This document shows, piece after piece, positions 1 to 5,692 of a stretch of 5,692 nt of DNA. Position 1 is the stretch's first letter, and every line of letters begins with the position of its first letter. This stretch comes from an uncultured Burkholderiales bacterium (GTDB lineage Bacteria; Pseudomonadota; Gammaproteobacteria; Burkholderiales; Burkholderiaceae_C): contig CAIYKK010000578.1 of the NCBI GenBank assembly GCA_903926695.1, forward strand, positions 1-5,692, in the 5' to 3' direction. The notes beneath the pieces are model-generated. The model was given only the letters and a program-made list of their open reading frames with translations, made no database searches and had not been told where the DNA came from. Both the position numbers and the translations under genes were made by a program.

Positions 1-636
1 AACCACCTGATGCGCCAGCTCGTGAAACACCAGCCGGGCCAGCTCGCCCTCGGGGTAGCCGATGAAGGTGCTGAGCAGCGGGTCGCCGCCCAGCCAGTTC
101 AGTTTGCCCAGCGTGGAGTAGGCAGGCACGCCATAAACGCTGGTTTCCAGTCCTTGGACGGCGAGTTGCGCGGCTTCTGCGCGGGCGTCGGCTTCGCTGA
201 AGTAGCCCCGGTAGCCGACGCAGCCCGCCACCGGAAAACACCATGTTTTGAGCGTGAGCGACAAGGCGGGCGCGGCCACGACGTTCCAGACCACCGCTTT
301 GCGTTCTAGGTTGGCGTAGCGGCGGTAGCTGGCGTTGTCGGGCAGTTTGAGTTCGGTCACGGCAAAGCGGCGGATGTGCTGGCTCAGCGCCAGCCGGATT
401 TTGAGCGGCGGCGGGGTTTGCGTGTCGTCCAGCCAGTCCTCGACCGGGCGGGCGGCGTGCAGCACCCGCAAATGGCCGCTGACCGATTGCCAGTAGTAGC
501 CCAGATCGGCGCAGCCCGACAGGCCCAGCGCCGCAACGCCTGCAGCCAGCCAGAGCGGGAGCCGGAGCCGGAGCCGGTTTGGTGTGCTGGCGGATGGCCG
601 GGTGGCTTGCGGCGAAGGGGTAGGGTCGGGCGTCAT
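1..636 (-). CDS. Putative zinc aminopeptidase lipoprotein, PF10023 family (C-terminus cut off by window edge)
   Basis: The minus-strand frame opens at ATG 636 and runs off the window after 212 codons; family members are usually about 350-390 residues, so roughly the last 40% is missing. Residues 22-41 form a hydrophobic signal segment ending in the lipobox L39-S-G-C42, predicting a lipid-anchored envelope protein. The mature part carries family-typical stretches, including YYWQSVSGHL, SYRRYANL, WNVVAAP, WCFPVAGCVGYRGYF and AYSTLGKLNW. It ends with the gluzincin zinc motif HELAH (H205, E206, H209). The second zinc ligand region, expected further on, is outside the window. Family knowledge gives only a predicted metallo-aminopeptidase role, with no known substrate. 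An in-frame TAA at 643-645 rules out an earlier start. No good Shine-Dalgarno precedes the ATG, and the signal n-region is long (about 20 residues). The gene is divergent from the secretion operon and probably unrelated to it. Confidence 0.9.
   Translation of the reverse strand, partial: MTPDPTPSPQATRPSASTPNRLRLRLPLWLAAGVAALGLSGCADLGYYWQSVSGHLRVLHAARPVEDWLDDTQTPPPLKIRLALSQHIRRFAVTELKLPDNASYRRYANLERKAVVWNVVAAPALSLTLKTWCFPVAGCVGYRGYFSEADARAEAAQLAVQGLETSVYGVPAYSTLGKLNWLGGDPLLSTFIGYPEGELARLVFHELAHQVV
558..575. repeat. Three tandem GGAGCC hexamers inside the aminopeptidase signal peptide
   Basis: Three perfect copies of GGAGCC lie head to tail. Read on the minus strand they encode the alternating Arg-Leu run at residues 21-26 (RLRLRL), just before the hydrophobic core of the lipoprotein signal. 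The unit is in frame, so a change of copy number by slippage would lengthen or shorten the signal n-region by two residues without a frameshift. With only three copies this may be simple codon repetition. Confidence 0.6.
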
Positions 637-819
637 GGAGGCTTATTTTGGGGCCATTCGGCTTGAACGGCTGGCCAGCCCGTCAGGTATGCCTGAACTC
701 CGCTTGTGACCTGAACCGATTTTCTTTCGTGTCTGATGCGCCCGCACCAGTGAATCAAAAACATTCATGAGGCGTCGCTCCAGTGATTCATATAGGACGC
801 CGTACAATTCACCTCCTAT
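637..819. promoter_or_regulatory. Divergent intergenic region between the aminopeptidase and the secretion operon
   Basis: This 183-bp stretch must hold the upstream signals of both divergent genes. It is visibly more AT-rich than the flanking genes, especially from about 718 to the start at 820. TTCA or TGAA tetramers occur at 751, 764, 787, 808 and (just beyond) 821, giving a clustered half-site pattern. No convincing sigma70 -35/-10 pair was found: TTGTGA at 704-709 has no matching -10 at 16-18 bp, and TATAGG at 791-796 has no good -35. On the minus strand AGGAGGTGA (817-809) is a strong Shine-Dalgarno-like sequence. It could serve a TTG-started 54-codon frame (807-643) that ends 6 nt before the aminopeptidase ATG. 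Confidence 0.55.
747..790. repeat. Pair of near-identical 11-bp repeats (CCAGTGAATCA / CCAGTGATTCA)
   Basis: CCAGTGAATCA at 747-757 and CCAGTGATTCA at 780-790 match at 10 of 11 positions, 33 bp start to start (about three helical turns). Because TGAATCA and TGATTCA are also exact reverse complements, the same two sites form a 7-bp inverted repeat (751-757 and 784-790). Such an arrangement upstream of an operon is compatible with binding sites for a dimeric regulator, but the regulator is unknown and chance is possible. Confidence 0.4.
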
Positions 820-825
820 ATGAAT
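786..825. repeat. Perfect 12-bp inverted repeat spanning the start codon of the TnpB-like gene
   Basis: ATTCATATAGGA at 786-797 is the exact reverse complement of TCCTATATGAAT at 814-825, with a 16-bp spacer (798-813). The right arm contains the ATG at 820-822. As DNA this is an operator-like palindrome at the head of the operon. As RNA, if transcription starts upstream of 786, it would form a 12-bp stem that buries the start codon of the first cistron. Which of the two applies cannot be decided from sequence alone. A second possible stem, GGCGTC 771-776 with GACGCC 796-801, shares two bases with the left arm and would compete with it. Confidence 0.7.
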
Positions 826-1428
826 TTTGTGCTGCGCATTCCCCTCAACGGCTCGCCTGAACAGATCGCCAGCCTGCGCGCGCTGCAACAGGCGTTTGCG
901 CAGGTGTGCAACGCGCTGGCGCCGCTGGTTCAGCAAAGCCGCTGCTGGAACCGCGTCACGCTGCACCATCTGGCGTACAAGCAGCTGCGCGAGCAGTTTC
1001 CCGCAATGGGCTCGCAAATGGTGTGCAACGCGATTTATTCGGTCTCGCGCACCAGCCGCCTCGTGTACCAGCACCCCGACAGCGCATTTAATCTGACCCG
1101 GCTGAGTGGCAAACCGCTGCCGCTGCTGCGCTTTGCCGACACCTGCCCGGTTTATTTTGACCGCCACACGCTCAGTGTGAAGGATGGGCATTTGTCCATG
1201 TACACGCTGGACGGGCGCATCCGCTTTCATTTGGCCCTGCGCCCCGAAGACGAGGCCGCCTTTCACCAACAAAAACTGCGGGAGATTGTCTTGTCGCGCA
1301 CCCCCAAAGACAGCTTTGAGCTGTCGTTCCTGTTTTCACCACCCGCGCCCGGCGGCGAAATCCCCGCAGCCCCCAAACCAGACCGGGGCGCAATCCCTGA
1401 ATATGTGAACGTCGAGGAAGCCCCATGA
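820..1428 (+). CDS. TnpB-like N-terminal module protein lacking the RuvC nuclease domain (first cistron of the secretion operon)
   Basis: This 202-residue protein has the pattern of the N-terminal half of IS200/IS605 TnpB. It opens with a strand (residues 2-9, NFVLRIPL) and SPEQ at 12-15, followed by a helical part at 16-84. The helical part includes LHHLAYKQLREQFPAMGSQMVCNAIYSV at 48-75 by position, matching the usual TnpB layout of helix, Y-x-x-LR, FP and an SQ-x-x-x-x-x-I helix. Residues 111-172 resemble the later WED strands: YFDRHTLSV at 112-120 and YTLDGRIRF at 128-136. In TnpB the RuvC domain would begin near residue 180; here there is only a Pro/Ala-rich tail (174-202) and a stop. No RuvC DxG, E or D motif or zinc ribbon is present, so cleavage activity is not expected. 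ATG 820 is the only start after the in-frame TAG at 793-795. It has no Shine-Dalgarno; GTG 829 is an alternative. The stop overlaps the next gene's start. Function is unknown; an RNA- or DNA-binding regulatory role is inference. Confidence 0.75.
   Translation: MNFVLRIPLNGSPEQIASLRALQQAFAQVCNALAPLVQQSRCWNRVTLHHLAYKQLREQFPAMGSQMVCNAIYSVSRTSRLVYQHPDSAFNLTRLSGKPLPLLRFADTCPVYFDRHTLSVKDGHLSMYTLDGRIRFHLALRPEDEAAFHQQKLREIVLSRTPKDSFELSFLFSPPAPGGEIPAAPKPDRGAIPEYVNVEEAP
1414..1420 (+). promoter_or_regulatory. Shine-Dalgarno GAGGAAG for the first transporter, inside the TnpB-like gene
   Basis: GAGGAAG ends 4 nt before the ATG at 1425 and lies within the last codons of the upstream gene, whose TGA (1426-1428) overlaps that ATG as ATGA. 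It is the clearest ribosome binding site in the window and fixes the transporter start. Together with the overlap it points to translational coupling of the TnpB-like protein and the transporter. Confidence 0.7.
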
Positions 1429-3170
1429 GCACCCTGAAACCCCCTTCCGAGTTAAGCCAGGCGGTCAGCGCCCTGCGGCCTTATTTTGTGCGCGCCGCGT
1501 GGTTTAGTTTGTTTTCGTGCCTCTTGATTCTGGCGCCCAGCGGCTACATGCTCGAAGTTTATGACCGCGTGGTCAACAGCCGCAACCACCTCACGCTGGC
1601 CATGCTGACGCTGGCGGTGCTGGGCGCTTATGTATTGATGGAAGTGCTCGAATGGGCGCGGGCGCAAATCATGCACGAGGCCGGCGCCAAGTTTGACGCG
1701 CAAATGCGCAACCGGGTTTTTGCCGCGATTTTTCAGGCCAATTTGCGCAAGATTCCCGGCGCCAGCCTGCAGCCGCTCAACGACCTGCGCACCATCCGCG
1801 ATTTTCTCGGCTCGCCGCCGCTGCTGGCGCTGATGGAAGCGCCGGTGTCGCTGGTGTTTCTGGCGCTGGTCTTTGCCATCAGCCCGGTGCTGGGCTGGGC
1901 GGCCATTGTCGGCTCGCTGCTGCAGGTGTTTATTGGCTGGCTCAACGAGCGCAACACCCAGCCGCCGCTGGTGGCCGCCAACCGCTGCGCCATCGCCGCC
2001 CAGCAATACGCCGACGGCTCGCTGCGCAACGCGCAGGTCATCGAATCGATGGGCATGCTGCGCGACATTCATCGCCGCTGGATGGGCAAGCAGCGCGAGT
2101 TTCTGGACTTGCAGGCGCTGGCCTCCGACCGCGCTGGCGGCTACCAGGCGATGACCAAATTTTTGCAAACCGTCATGGGCTCGCTGATGCTGGGCTTGGG
2201 CGCGTGGCTGATGCTGCACAACAGCCTCAACGGCGGCTCGGGCATGATGCTGGTGGCTTCGATTCTGGGCGGGCGGGTGCTGGCGCCGCTGGTGCAGATC
2301 GTCACGCAGTGGCGTCTGGTCGTCAATGTGCGCGATGCTTGGCAGCGCCTTGAAACCCTGCTGGCCGCCGTGCCGGTCAAACCGCCGTCGATGGCGCTGC
2401 CCTCGCCACGCGGCATGCTGCAGGTCGAAACCCTGGCCGCCGCCGCCCCCGGCAGCAACGTCGCCATTTTGCGGAATGTGGCTTTTAAACTCTCGCCCGG
2501 CGAAGTGCTGGCGGTGATTGGCCCCTCGGCGTCGGGAAAAACCACGCTGGCGCGGCTCTTGGTCGGCCTGTGGCCCGCCGTCAGCGGCAAGGTGCGGCTG
2601 GACGGCGCGGACATCTTCACCTGGGACAAAAACGAACTCGGCCCCTATCTGGGCTACCTGCCGCAAGGCGTGGAACTGCTGGGCGGCACGCTGGCCGAAA
2701 ACATTGCGCGCTTTGGCGAAGTCGAACCGGCCAAGGTCAAAGCTGCCGCTCAGGCCGTGGGCCTGCACGACTTCATCATGGCGCTGCCGCAAGGCTACGA
2801 CAGCCCCGTCGGGCGTGACGGCGCGATGCTCTCGGGCGGGCAGCGCCAGCGCGTCGCTCTGGCCCGCGCCATTTACGGCGACCCGGTGCTGGTCGTGCTT
2901 GACGAGCCCAACTCCAGCCTGGACGAAGCGGGCGACGCCGCGCTGGCCGCCGCTATTCAAACGCTCAAGTCACGCGGCACGGCCTTTGTCATCATGACGC
3001 ACCGCACCAGCGTGCTGGCCGTGACCGACAAGATGATGATCCTGCAAGACGGCGTGATGCAGACCTTCGGCCCCCGCGACGAGGTGCTGGCGGCACTGAA
3101 AAAAGCCAACACGCCAGCCGCTGCCCCGCCAGCGACCCCATCCGCTTCCCGCGCCGTGGTCCCCGCCTGA
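1425..3170 (+). CDS. Type I secretion ABC transporter, permease/ATPase fusion, PrtD family (first of two)
   Basis: This 581-residue half-transporter would pump an unfolded substrate across the inner membrane, driving a channel completed by the HlyD-type adaptor and an outer-membrane TolC. Membrane segments lie near residues 24-44, 56-77, 133-152, 155-173 and two around 245-290. MLEVYDRVVNS (42-52) after the first segment is typical of the PrtD/AprD/HasD group. There is no N-terminal C39 peptidase or peptidase-like domain, so substrates probably carry an uncleaved C-terminal secretion signal. The ATPase domain is complete: Walker A GPSASGKT (366-373), Q-loop Q414, signature LSGGQRQR (469-476), Walker B with D493 and catalytic E494, and switch H526. 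An Ala/Pro-rich tail follows. It overlaps the upstream gene by 4 nt and is followed after 31 bp by its paralogue. The substrate is not encoded here. Confidence 0.95.
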   Translation: MSTLKPPSELSQAVSALRPYFVRAAWFSLFSCLLILAPSGYMLEVYDRVVNSRNHLTLAMLTLAVLGAYVLMEVLEWARAQIMHEAGAKFDAQMRNRVFAAIFQANLRKIPGASLQPLNDLRTIRDFLGSPPLLALMEAPVSLVFLALVFAISPVLGWAAIVGSLLQVFIGWLNERNTQPPLVAANRCAIAAQQYADGSLRNAQVIESMGMLRDIHRRWMGKQREFLDLQALASDRAGGYQAMTKFLQTVMGSLMLGLGAWLMLHNSLNGGSGMMLVASILGGRVLAPLVQIVTQWRLVVNVRDAWQRLETLLAAVPVKPPSMALPSPRGMLQVETLAAAAPGSNVAILRNVAFKLSPGEVLAVIGPSASGKTTLARLLVGLWPAVSGKVRLDGADIFTWDKNELGPYLGYLPQGVELLGGTLAENIARFGEVEPAKVKAAAQAVGLHDFIMALPQGYDSPVGRDGAMLSGGQRQRVALARAIYGDPVLVVLDEPNSSLDEAGDAALAAAIQTLKSRGTAFVIMTHRTSVLAVTDKMMILQDGVMQTFGPRDEVLAALKKANTPAAAPPATPSASRAVVPA

Positions 3171-3201
3171 GCCTGAATCCTTCAAAAAAACAACACACCT
3201 C

Positions 3202-4929
3202 ATGAAAACCTCCTCGTTTTTCAACCGCAGCGAGCTGACGGCCACGCTGTGGGCCTTCCGGCGGGCGTTTCTGATCGTCGGCGTCCTGAGTTTTTTGAGC
3301 AATCTGCTCATGCTCACGCCGACCATTTACATGCTGCAGGTTTTTGACCGCGTCATGACCAGCCAGAGCGAACTCACGCTGCTGGCCGTTTCGCTGATCA
3401 CGCTGTTTTTGTTCGGCGTCGTGGCCTGCTCGGAGTGGCTGCGCTCGCGCATTCTGGTGCGCGCTGGCATGCGTTTTGACGAGCAGCTCAGCACCCGCGT
3501 GTTCAACGCTAGTTTTGAGGCTTATCTGAGCCAGTCGTCCACAACGCCCTCACGCGCTTTTGGCGACCTGATTCAGATCCGGCAGTTTTTGACCGGCAAC
3601 GGGATTTTTGCGCTGTTCGATGCGCCCTGGGCACCGATTTATATTGCGGTGACGTTTTTCCTGCACCCGCTGCTGGGCGTTTTGTCGCTGGTGTTTGCAC
3701 TGGTTCAGGCGGCGCTGGCGTGGTTTGGCCACCGCCAGACCATCGCCCCGGCTGAAGAAGCGGCCAAAGCGGGCAGCGAAACCACCGGCTATCTGCAAAG
3801 CAAGCTGCGCAACGCCGAGGTGCTCGAAGCGATGGGCATGATCGGCAACCTGCAAGCGCGCTGGGGCCGCCAGTACATGGCCTGGATGGACAAACAATCC
3901 ACGTCCCAGCACCTGACGCACCGCATCACCGCCTGGAGCAAATTTATTCGCTACAGCCAGCAATCGCTCTCGCTGGGTTTTGGCGCCCTGCTGGTGATTG
4001 ACGGCCAACTTTCGCCCGGCTCGATGATCGCCGCCAATGTCTTGATGAGCCGCGCTCTCGCGCCGATTGACCAGCTCGTCACCGCCTGGCGCAGTTTTGC
4101 CGCCAGCAAAAGCGCTTTTGAGCGGCTGGAAAAACTCCTGCGCGACTTCCCCGAGCGCGACCCGGCGCTCACCCAGGTCGCGCCCAGCGGCCAAATCACC
4201 CTGCGCAGCGTCGAGGCCAGCGCGCAAGGGCGCACCACGCCGATTCTGAAAAACATCACGTTTGCCGTGCTGGCTGGCACGGTGGTTGCCGTCATCGGGC
4301 CGTCGGGTTCGGGTAAATCCACGCTGGCGCGCACGATGGTCGGCATCTGGCCCGAGGTGACGGGCGAAGTGCTGCTCGACGGCATGCCGCTGCAGCGCTG
4401 GAGCCGCACCGAACTCGGCCCGCATCTGGGCTATCTGCCGCAGGACGTGGAGCTGTTTGAAGGCACGATTGCCGACAACATTGCGCGGCTGGGCGAAGTC
4501 CACTCGGAAAAAGTCATTGCTGCGGCGCGCTGCGCGGGCATGCACGAGATGATTCTGCGCTTTCCCAAGGGCTACGACACGCCGATTGGCGAAGCGGGCG
4601 GGCTGCTCTCGGGCGGGCAGCGCCAGCGCATCGGTCTGGCGCGGGCGGTGTACGGCGAGCCAGCCCTGATCGTGCTCGACGAGCCCAACGCCAACCTGGA
4701 CGACGCAGGCGAAGCCGCGCTGATCCGCACGGTGCGCGAACTCAAGGCCAAAGGCAAAACCGTCTTTTTGATCACCCACCGCCCCGGCGCGCTGGCCGTG
4801 GCCGACCGGGTGATGATTTTGCGCGACGGCGAAATCTTCGCCGACGGCCCCAGAGACGCGGTGCTGGCTTCGCTCAGGCCCGCCACCGCGCCGACGGCAC
4901 CACGCACCGCCTCGCTCCAGCCCGCTTGA
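3202..4929 (+). CDS. Type I secretion ABC transporter, permease/ATPase fusion, PrtD family (second of two)
   Basis: This 575-residue paralogue of the preceding transporter has the same layout: membrane segments near 23-45 and 58-78, further ones in 130-180 and 245-290, the IYMLQVFDRVMTS segment after the first, and no C39 domain. Its ATPase motifs fall at exactly the same residue numbers as in the first protein: Walker A GPSGSGKS (366-373), LSGGQRQR (469-476), D493/E494 and H526. The two proteins therefore align without net gaps up to there. Over a 100-residue ATPase stretch starting at LKN before Walker A, 59 residues are identical by hand count. Both ATP sites look catalytic. A homodimer or a heterodimer with the first protein is possible; the Vibrio cholerae RtxB/RtxE pair is a known precedent for two different ATPases in one type I system. 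The start has no clear Shine-Dalgarno, only an A7 run at 3184-3190, so coupling or A-rich initiation is likely. Confidence 0.95.
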   Translation: MKTSSFFNRSELTATLWAFRRAFLIVGVLSFLSNLLMLTPTIYMLQVFDRVMTSQSELTLLAVSLITLFLFGVVACSEWLRSRILVRAGMRFDEQLSTRVFNASFEAYLSQSSTTPSRAFGDLIQIRQFLTGNGIFALFDAPWAPIYIAVTFFLHPLLGVLSLVFALVQAALAWFGHRQTIAPAEEAAKAGSETTGYLQSKLRNAEVLEAMGMIGNLQARWGRQYMAWMDKQSTSQHLTHRITAWSKFIRYSQQSLSLGFGALLVIDGQLSPGSMIAANVLMSRALAPIDQLVTAWRSFAASKSAFERLEKLLRDFPERDPALTQVAPSGQITLRSVEASAQGRTTPILKNITFAVLAGTVVAVIGPSGSGKSTLARTMVGIWPEVTGEVLLDGMPLQRWSRTELGPHLGYLPQDVELFEGTIADNIARLGEVHSEKVIAAARCAGMHEMILRFPKGYDTPIGEAGGLLSGGQRQRIGLARAVYGEPALIVLDEPNANLDDAGEAALIRTVRELKAKGKTVFLITHRPGALAVADRVMILRDGEIFADGPRDAVLASLRPATAPTAPRTASLQPA

Positions 4930-4977
4930 TGCGGTCAATCACTCCTTTTTCACTCCCACTTTCACCAGAGTCTGTCC

Positions 4978-5692
4978 ATGGCCACACCTGATCTTCTCAA
5001 ACGCGTGAGCGCGACCGGCGCTGCTGGCGCCAGCCTGGGCGCTGCGCCCGCCGTCACCGATTTCGGCTCTGCGGGGCGCATTGGCCTGTGGGCGCTGGCC
5101 ATCGGCTTTGGCGGCTTTTTGCTGTGGGCGGCGCTCGCCCCGCTGGACGAGGGCGTGCCCAGCCAGGGTTTTGTCGCCATCGACACCAAACGCAAAGCCG
5201 TTCAGCACCTGAGCGGCGGCATCATCAAAGAAGTGCTGGTCGGCGAAGGCGATCTGGTCAAAGAAGGCCAGTTGCTGATCAGGCTCGACGCCGCCACCGC
5301 CAAGGCCAATTTTGAATCCGTGCGCCAGCGCTACCTGAGCATGCGCGCCATGCAAAGCCGCTTGCTGGCCGAACAGGCGGGCTTAAACGTCGTCACCTAC
5401 CACCCCGACCTGCTCGCCGCCGCCAGCGATCCGCTCATCAAGCAGCAAATGAACAATCAGGAGCAGCTGCTGCAGTCGCGCCGCTCCTCCTTGCGCGCCG
5501 ATCTGCAGTCGATTGAAGAAAGCATTCAGGGCCAGGAAGGTCTGGTTCAATCCTACGACGGCATGCTGGCCAACCGACGCAACCAGCTGTCGCTGCTCAA
5601 CGAAGAGCTGGTCCAGACCCGCGAAGTGGTCAAGGAAGGTTACGTGCCGCTGAACCGCCAGCGCGAGCTGGAGCGCCAGGTGTCGGACACCA
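4978..5692 (+). CDS. HlyD/PrtE-family periplasmic adaptor (membrane fusion protein) of the type I secretion system, 3' end cut off
   Basis: The frame opens at ATG 4978 and continues past the window end after 238 full codons; family members are about 430-480 residues. A short cytoplasmic tail rich in Ala/Gly (1-33) is followed by one membrane segment at about 35-54 and the family sequence WAALAPLDEGV (50-60). The first half of the lipoyl/barrel region follows, with KAVQHLSGGIIKEVLVGEGD at 73-92 and LIRLD at 100-104. From about residue 108 to the edge the protein is helical and rich in Q, E, R and L, as expected for the periplasmic coiled-coil hairpin that contacts TolC; KEGYVPLNR (219-227) is typical of its second arm. 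It lies 48 bp after the second transporter, with no terminator seen between them. Its Shine-Dalgarno is weak (AGAG about 8 nt upstream). It would link the inner-membrane transporters to an outer-membrane channel encoded elsewhere, probably downstream. Confidence 0.95.
   Translation, partial: MATPDLLKRVSATGAAGASLGAAPAVTDFGSAGRIGLWALAIGFGGFLLWAALAPLDEGVPSQGFVAIDTKRKAVQHLSGGIIKEVLVGEGDLVKEGQLLIRLDAATAKANFESVRQRYLSMRAMQSRLLAEQAGLNVVTYHPDLLAAASDPLIKQQMNNQEQLLQSRRSSLRADLQSIEESIQGQEGLVQSYDGMLANRRNQLSLLNEELVQTREVVKEGYVPLNRQRELERQVSDT

Noticed and set aside
10..666. Plus-strand open frames at 10-309 and 376-666
   Set aside because: They are shadows of the aminopeptidase, whose minus-strand product has a lipobox, family motifs and HELAH.
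704..732. A sigma70 promoter starting from TTGTGA at 704-709
   Set aside because: The hexamer at the proper spacing (727-732, TCGTGT) does not resemble a -10 element.
643..1272. Minus-strand 209-codon frame opposite the TnpB-like gene
   Set aside because: Most of it is the antisense of the 820-1428 gene and has no domain pattern. Only the final 54 codons, preceded by AGGAGG, were kept as a weak leader candidate.
637..1428. An intact IS200/IS605 element
   Set aside because: There is no tnpA gene, no RuvC half of tnpB and no recognisable right-end hairpin. The only end-like structure is the 786-825 palindrome, which can be explained as an operator or leader hairpin.
1380..1430. A guide (omega) RNA scaffold at the 3' end of the TnpB-like gene
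   Set aside because: At tnpB loci the guide RNA overlaps the 3' end of the gene and extends beyond it. Here the next gene begins immediately, and no stable hairpin or transposon right end is apparent. A guide elsewhere in the genome cannot be excluded.
1452..2960. Long minus-strand open frame (502 codons) opposite the first transporter
   Set aside because: Its product is rich in H, Q, R, A and G with no domain pattern, as expected for the antisense of a high-GC gene. The plus-strand frame has all ABC transporter motifs.
3171..3201. A terminator or promoter between the two transporters
   Set aside because: The 31-bp gap has an A7 run but no inverted repeat and no -10/-35 pair. The 48-bp gap at 4930-4977 likewise shows only a T5 run without a stem.
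3550..4938. Long minus-strand open frame (462 codons) opposite the second transporter
   Set aside because: It has the same antisense composition and no recognisable motifs. The plus strand encodes a complete ABC transporter with intact motifs.

Overview
The window looks like the chromosome of a GC-rich betaproteobacterium, probably Burkholderiales/Comamonadaceae. This is judged from the strong G/C bias at third codon positions, the lipoprotein aminopeptidase of a family common in that group, and the style of the secretion proteins. No rRNA, tRNA or marker gene is present to fix the taxon.

Layout. Positions 1-636 (minus strand) hold the N-terminal 212 codons of a PF10023-type zinc aminopeptidase lipoprotein, cut by the window edge just after its HELAH motif. 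Positions 637-819 are a relatively AT-rich divergent intergenic region. It carries repeated TTCA/TGAA half-sites and a perfect 12-bp inverted repeat (786-797/814-825) whose right arm contains the start codon of the next gene. From 820 onward all genes are on the plus strand and form one apparent operon: (i) 820-1428, a 202-residue protein resembling the N-terminal half (WED/REC portion) of an IS200/IS605-family TnpB, with no RuvC nuclease domain; (ii) 1425-3170, a type I secretion ABC transporter (permease-ATPase fusion, PrtD type) that overlaps the previous gene by ATGA; (iii) 3202-4929, a second paralogous transporter of the same family; (iv) 4978-window end, the N-terminal part of an HlyD/PrtE-type membrane fusion protein. 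Gaps in the operon are -4, 31 and 48 bp, and no terminator was seen in them.

How the genes fit together. Genes ii-iv supply the inner-membrane part of a type I secretion system, with two non-identical half-transporters that could form a heterodimer, and a periplasmic adaptor. A TolC-like outer-membrane channel and the secreted substrate are not in the window. The most unusual element is the TnpB-like first cistron. It is intact, has codon use like its neighbours, is translationally coupled to the transporter and sits behind an operator-like palindrome. This suggests a transposon-derived protein that has lost its nuclease domain and been recruited to the secretion operon, possibly as a regulator. 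The TnpB relationship was recognised by eye and needs a profile or structure search.
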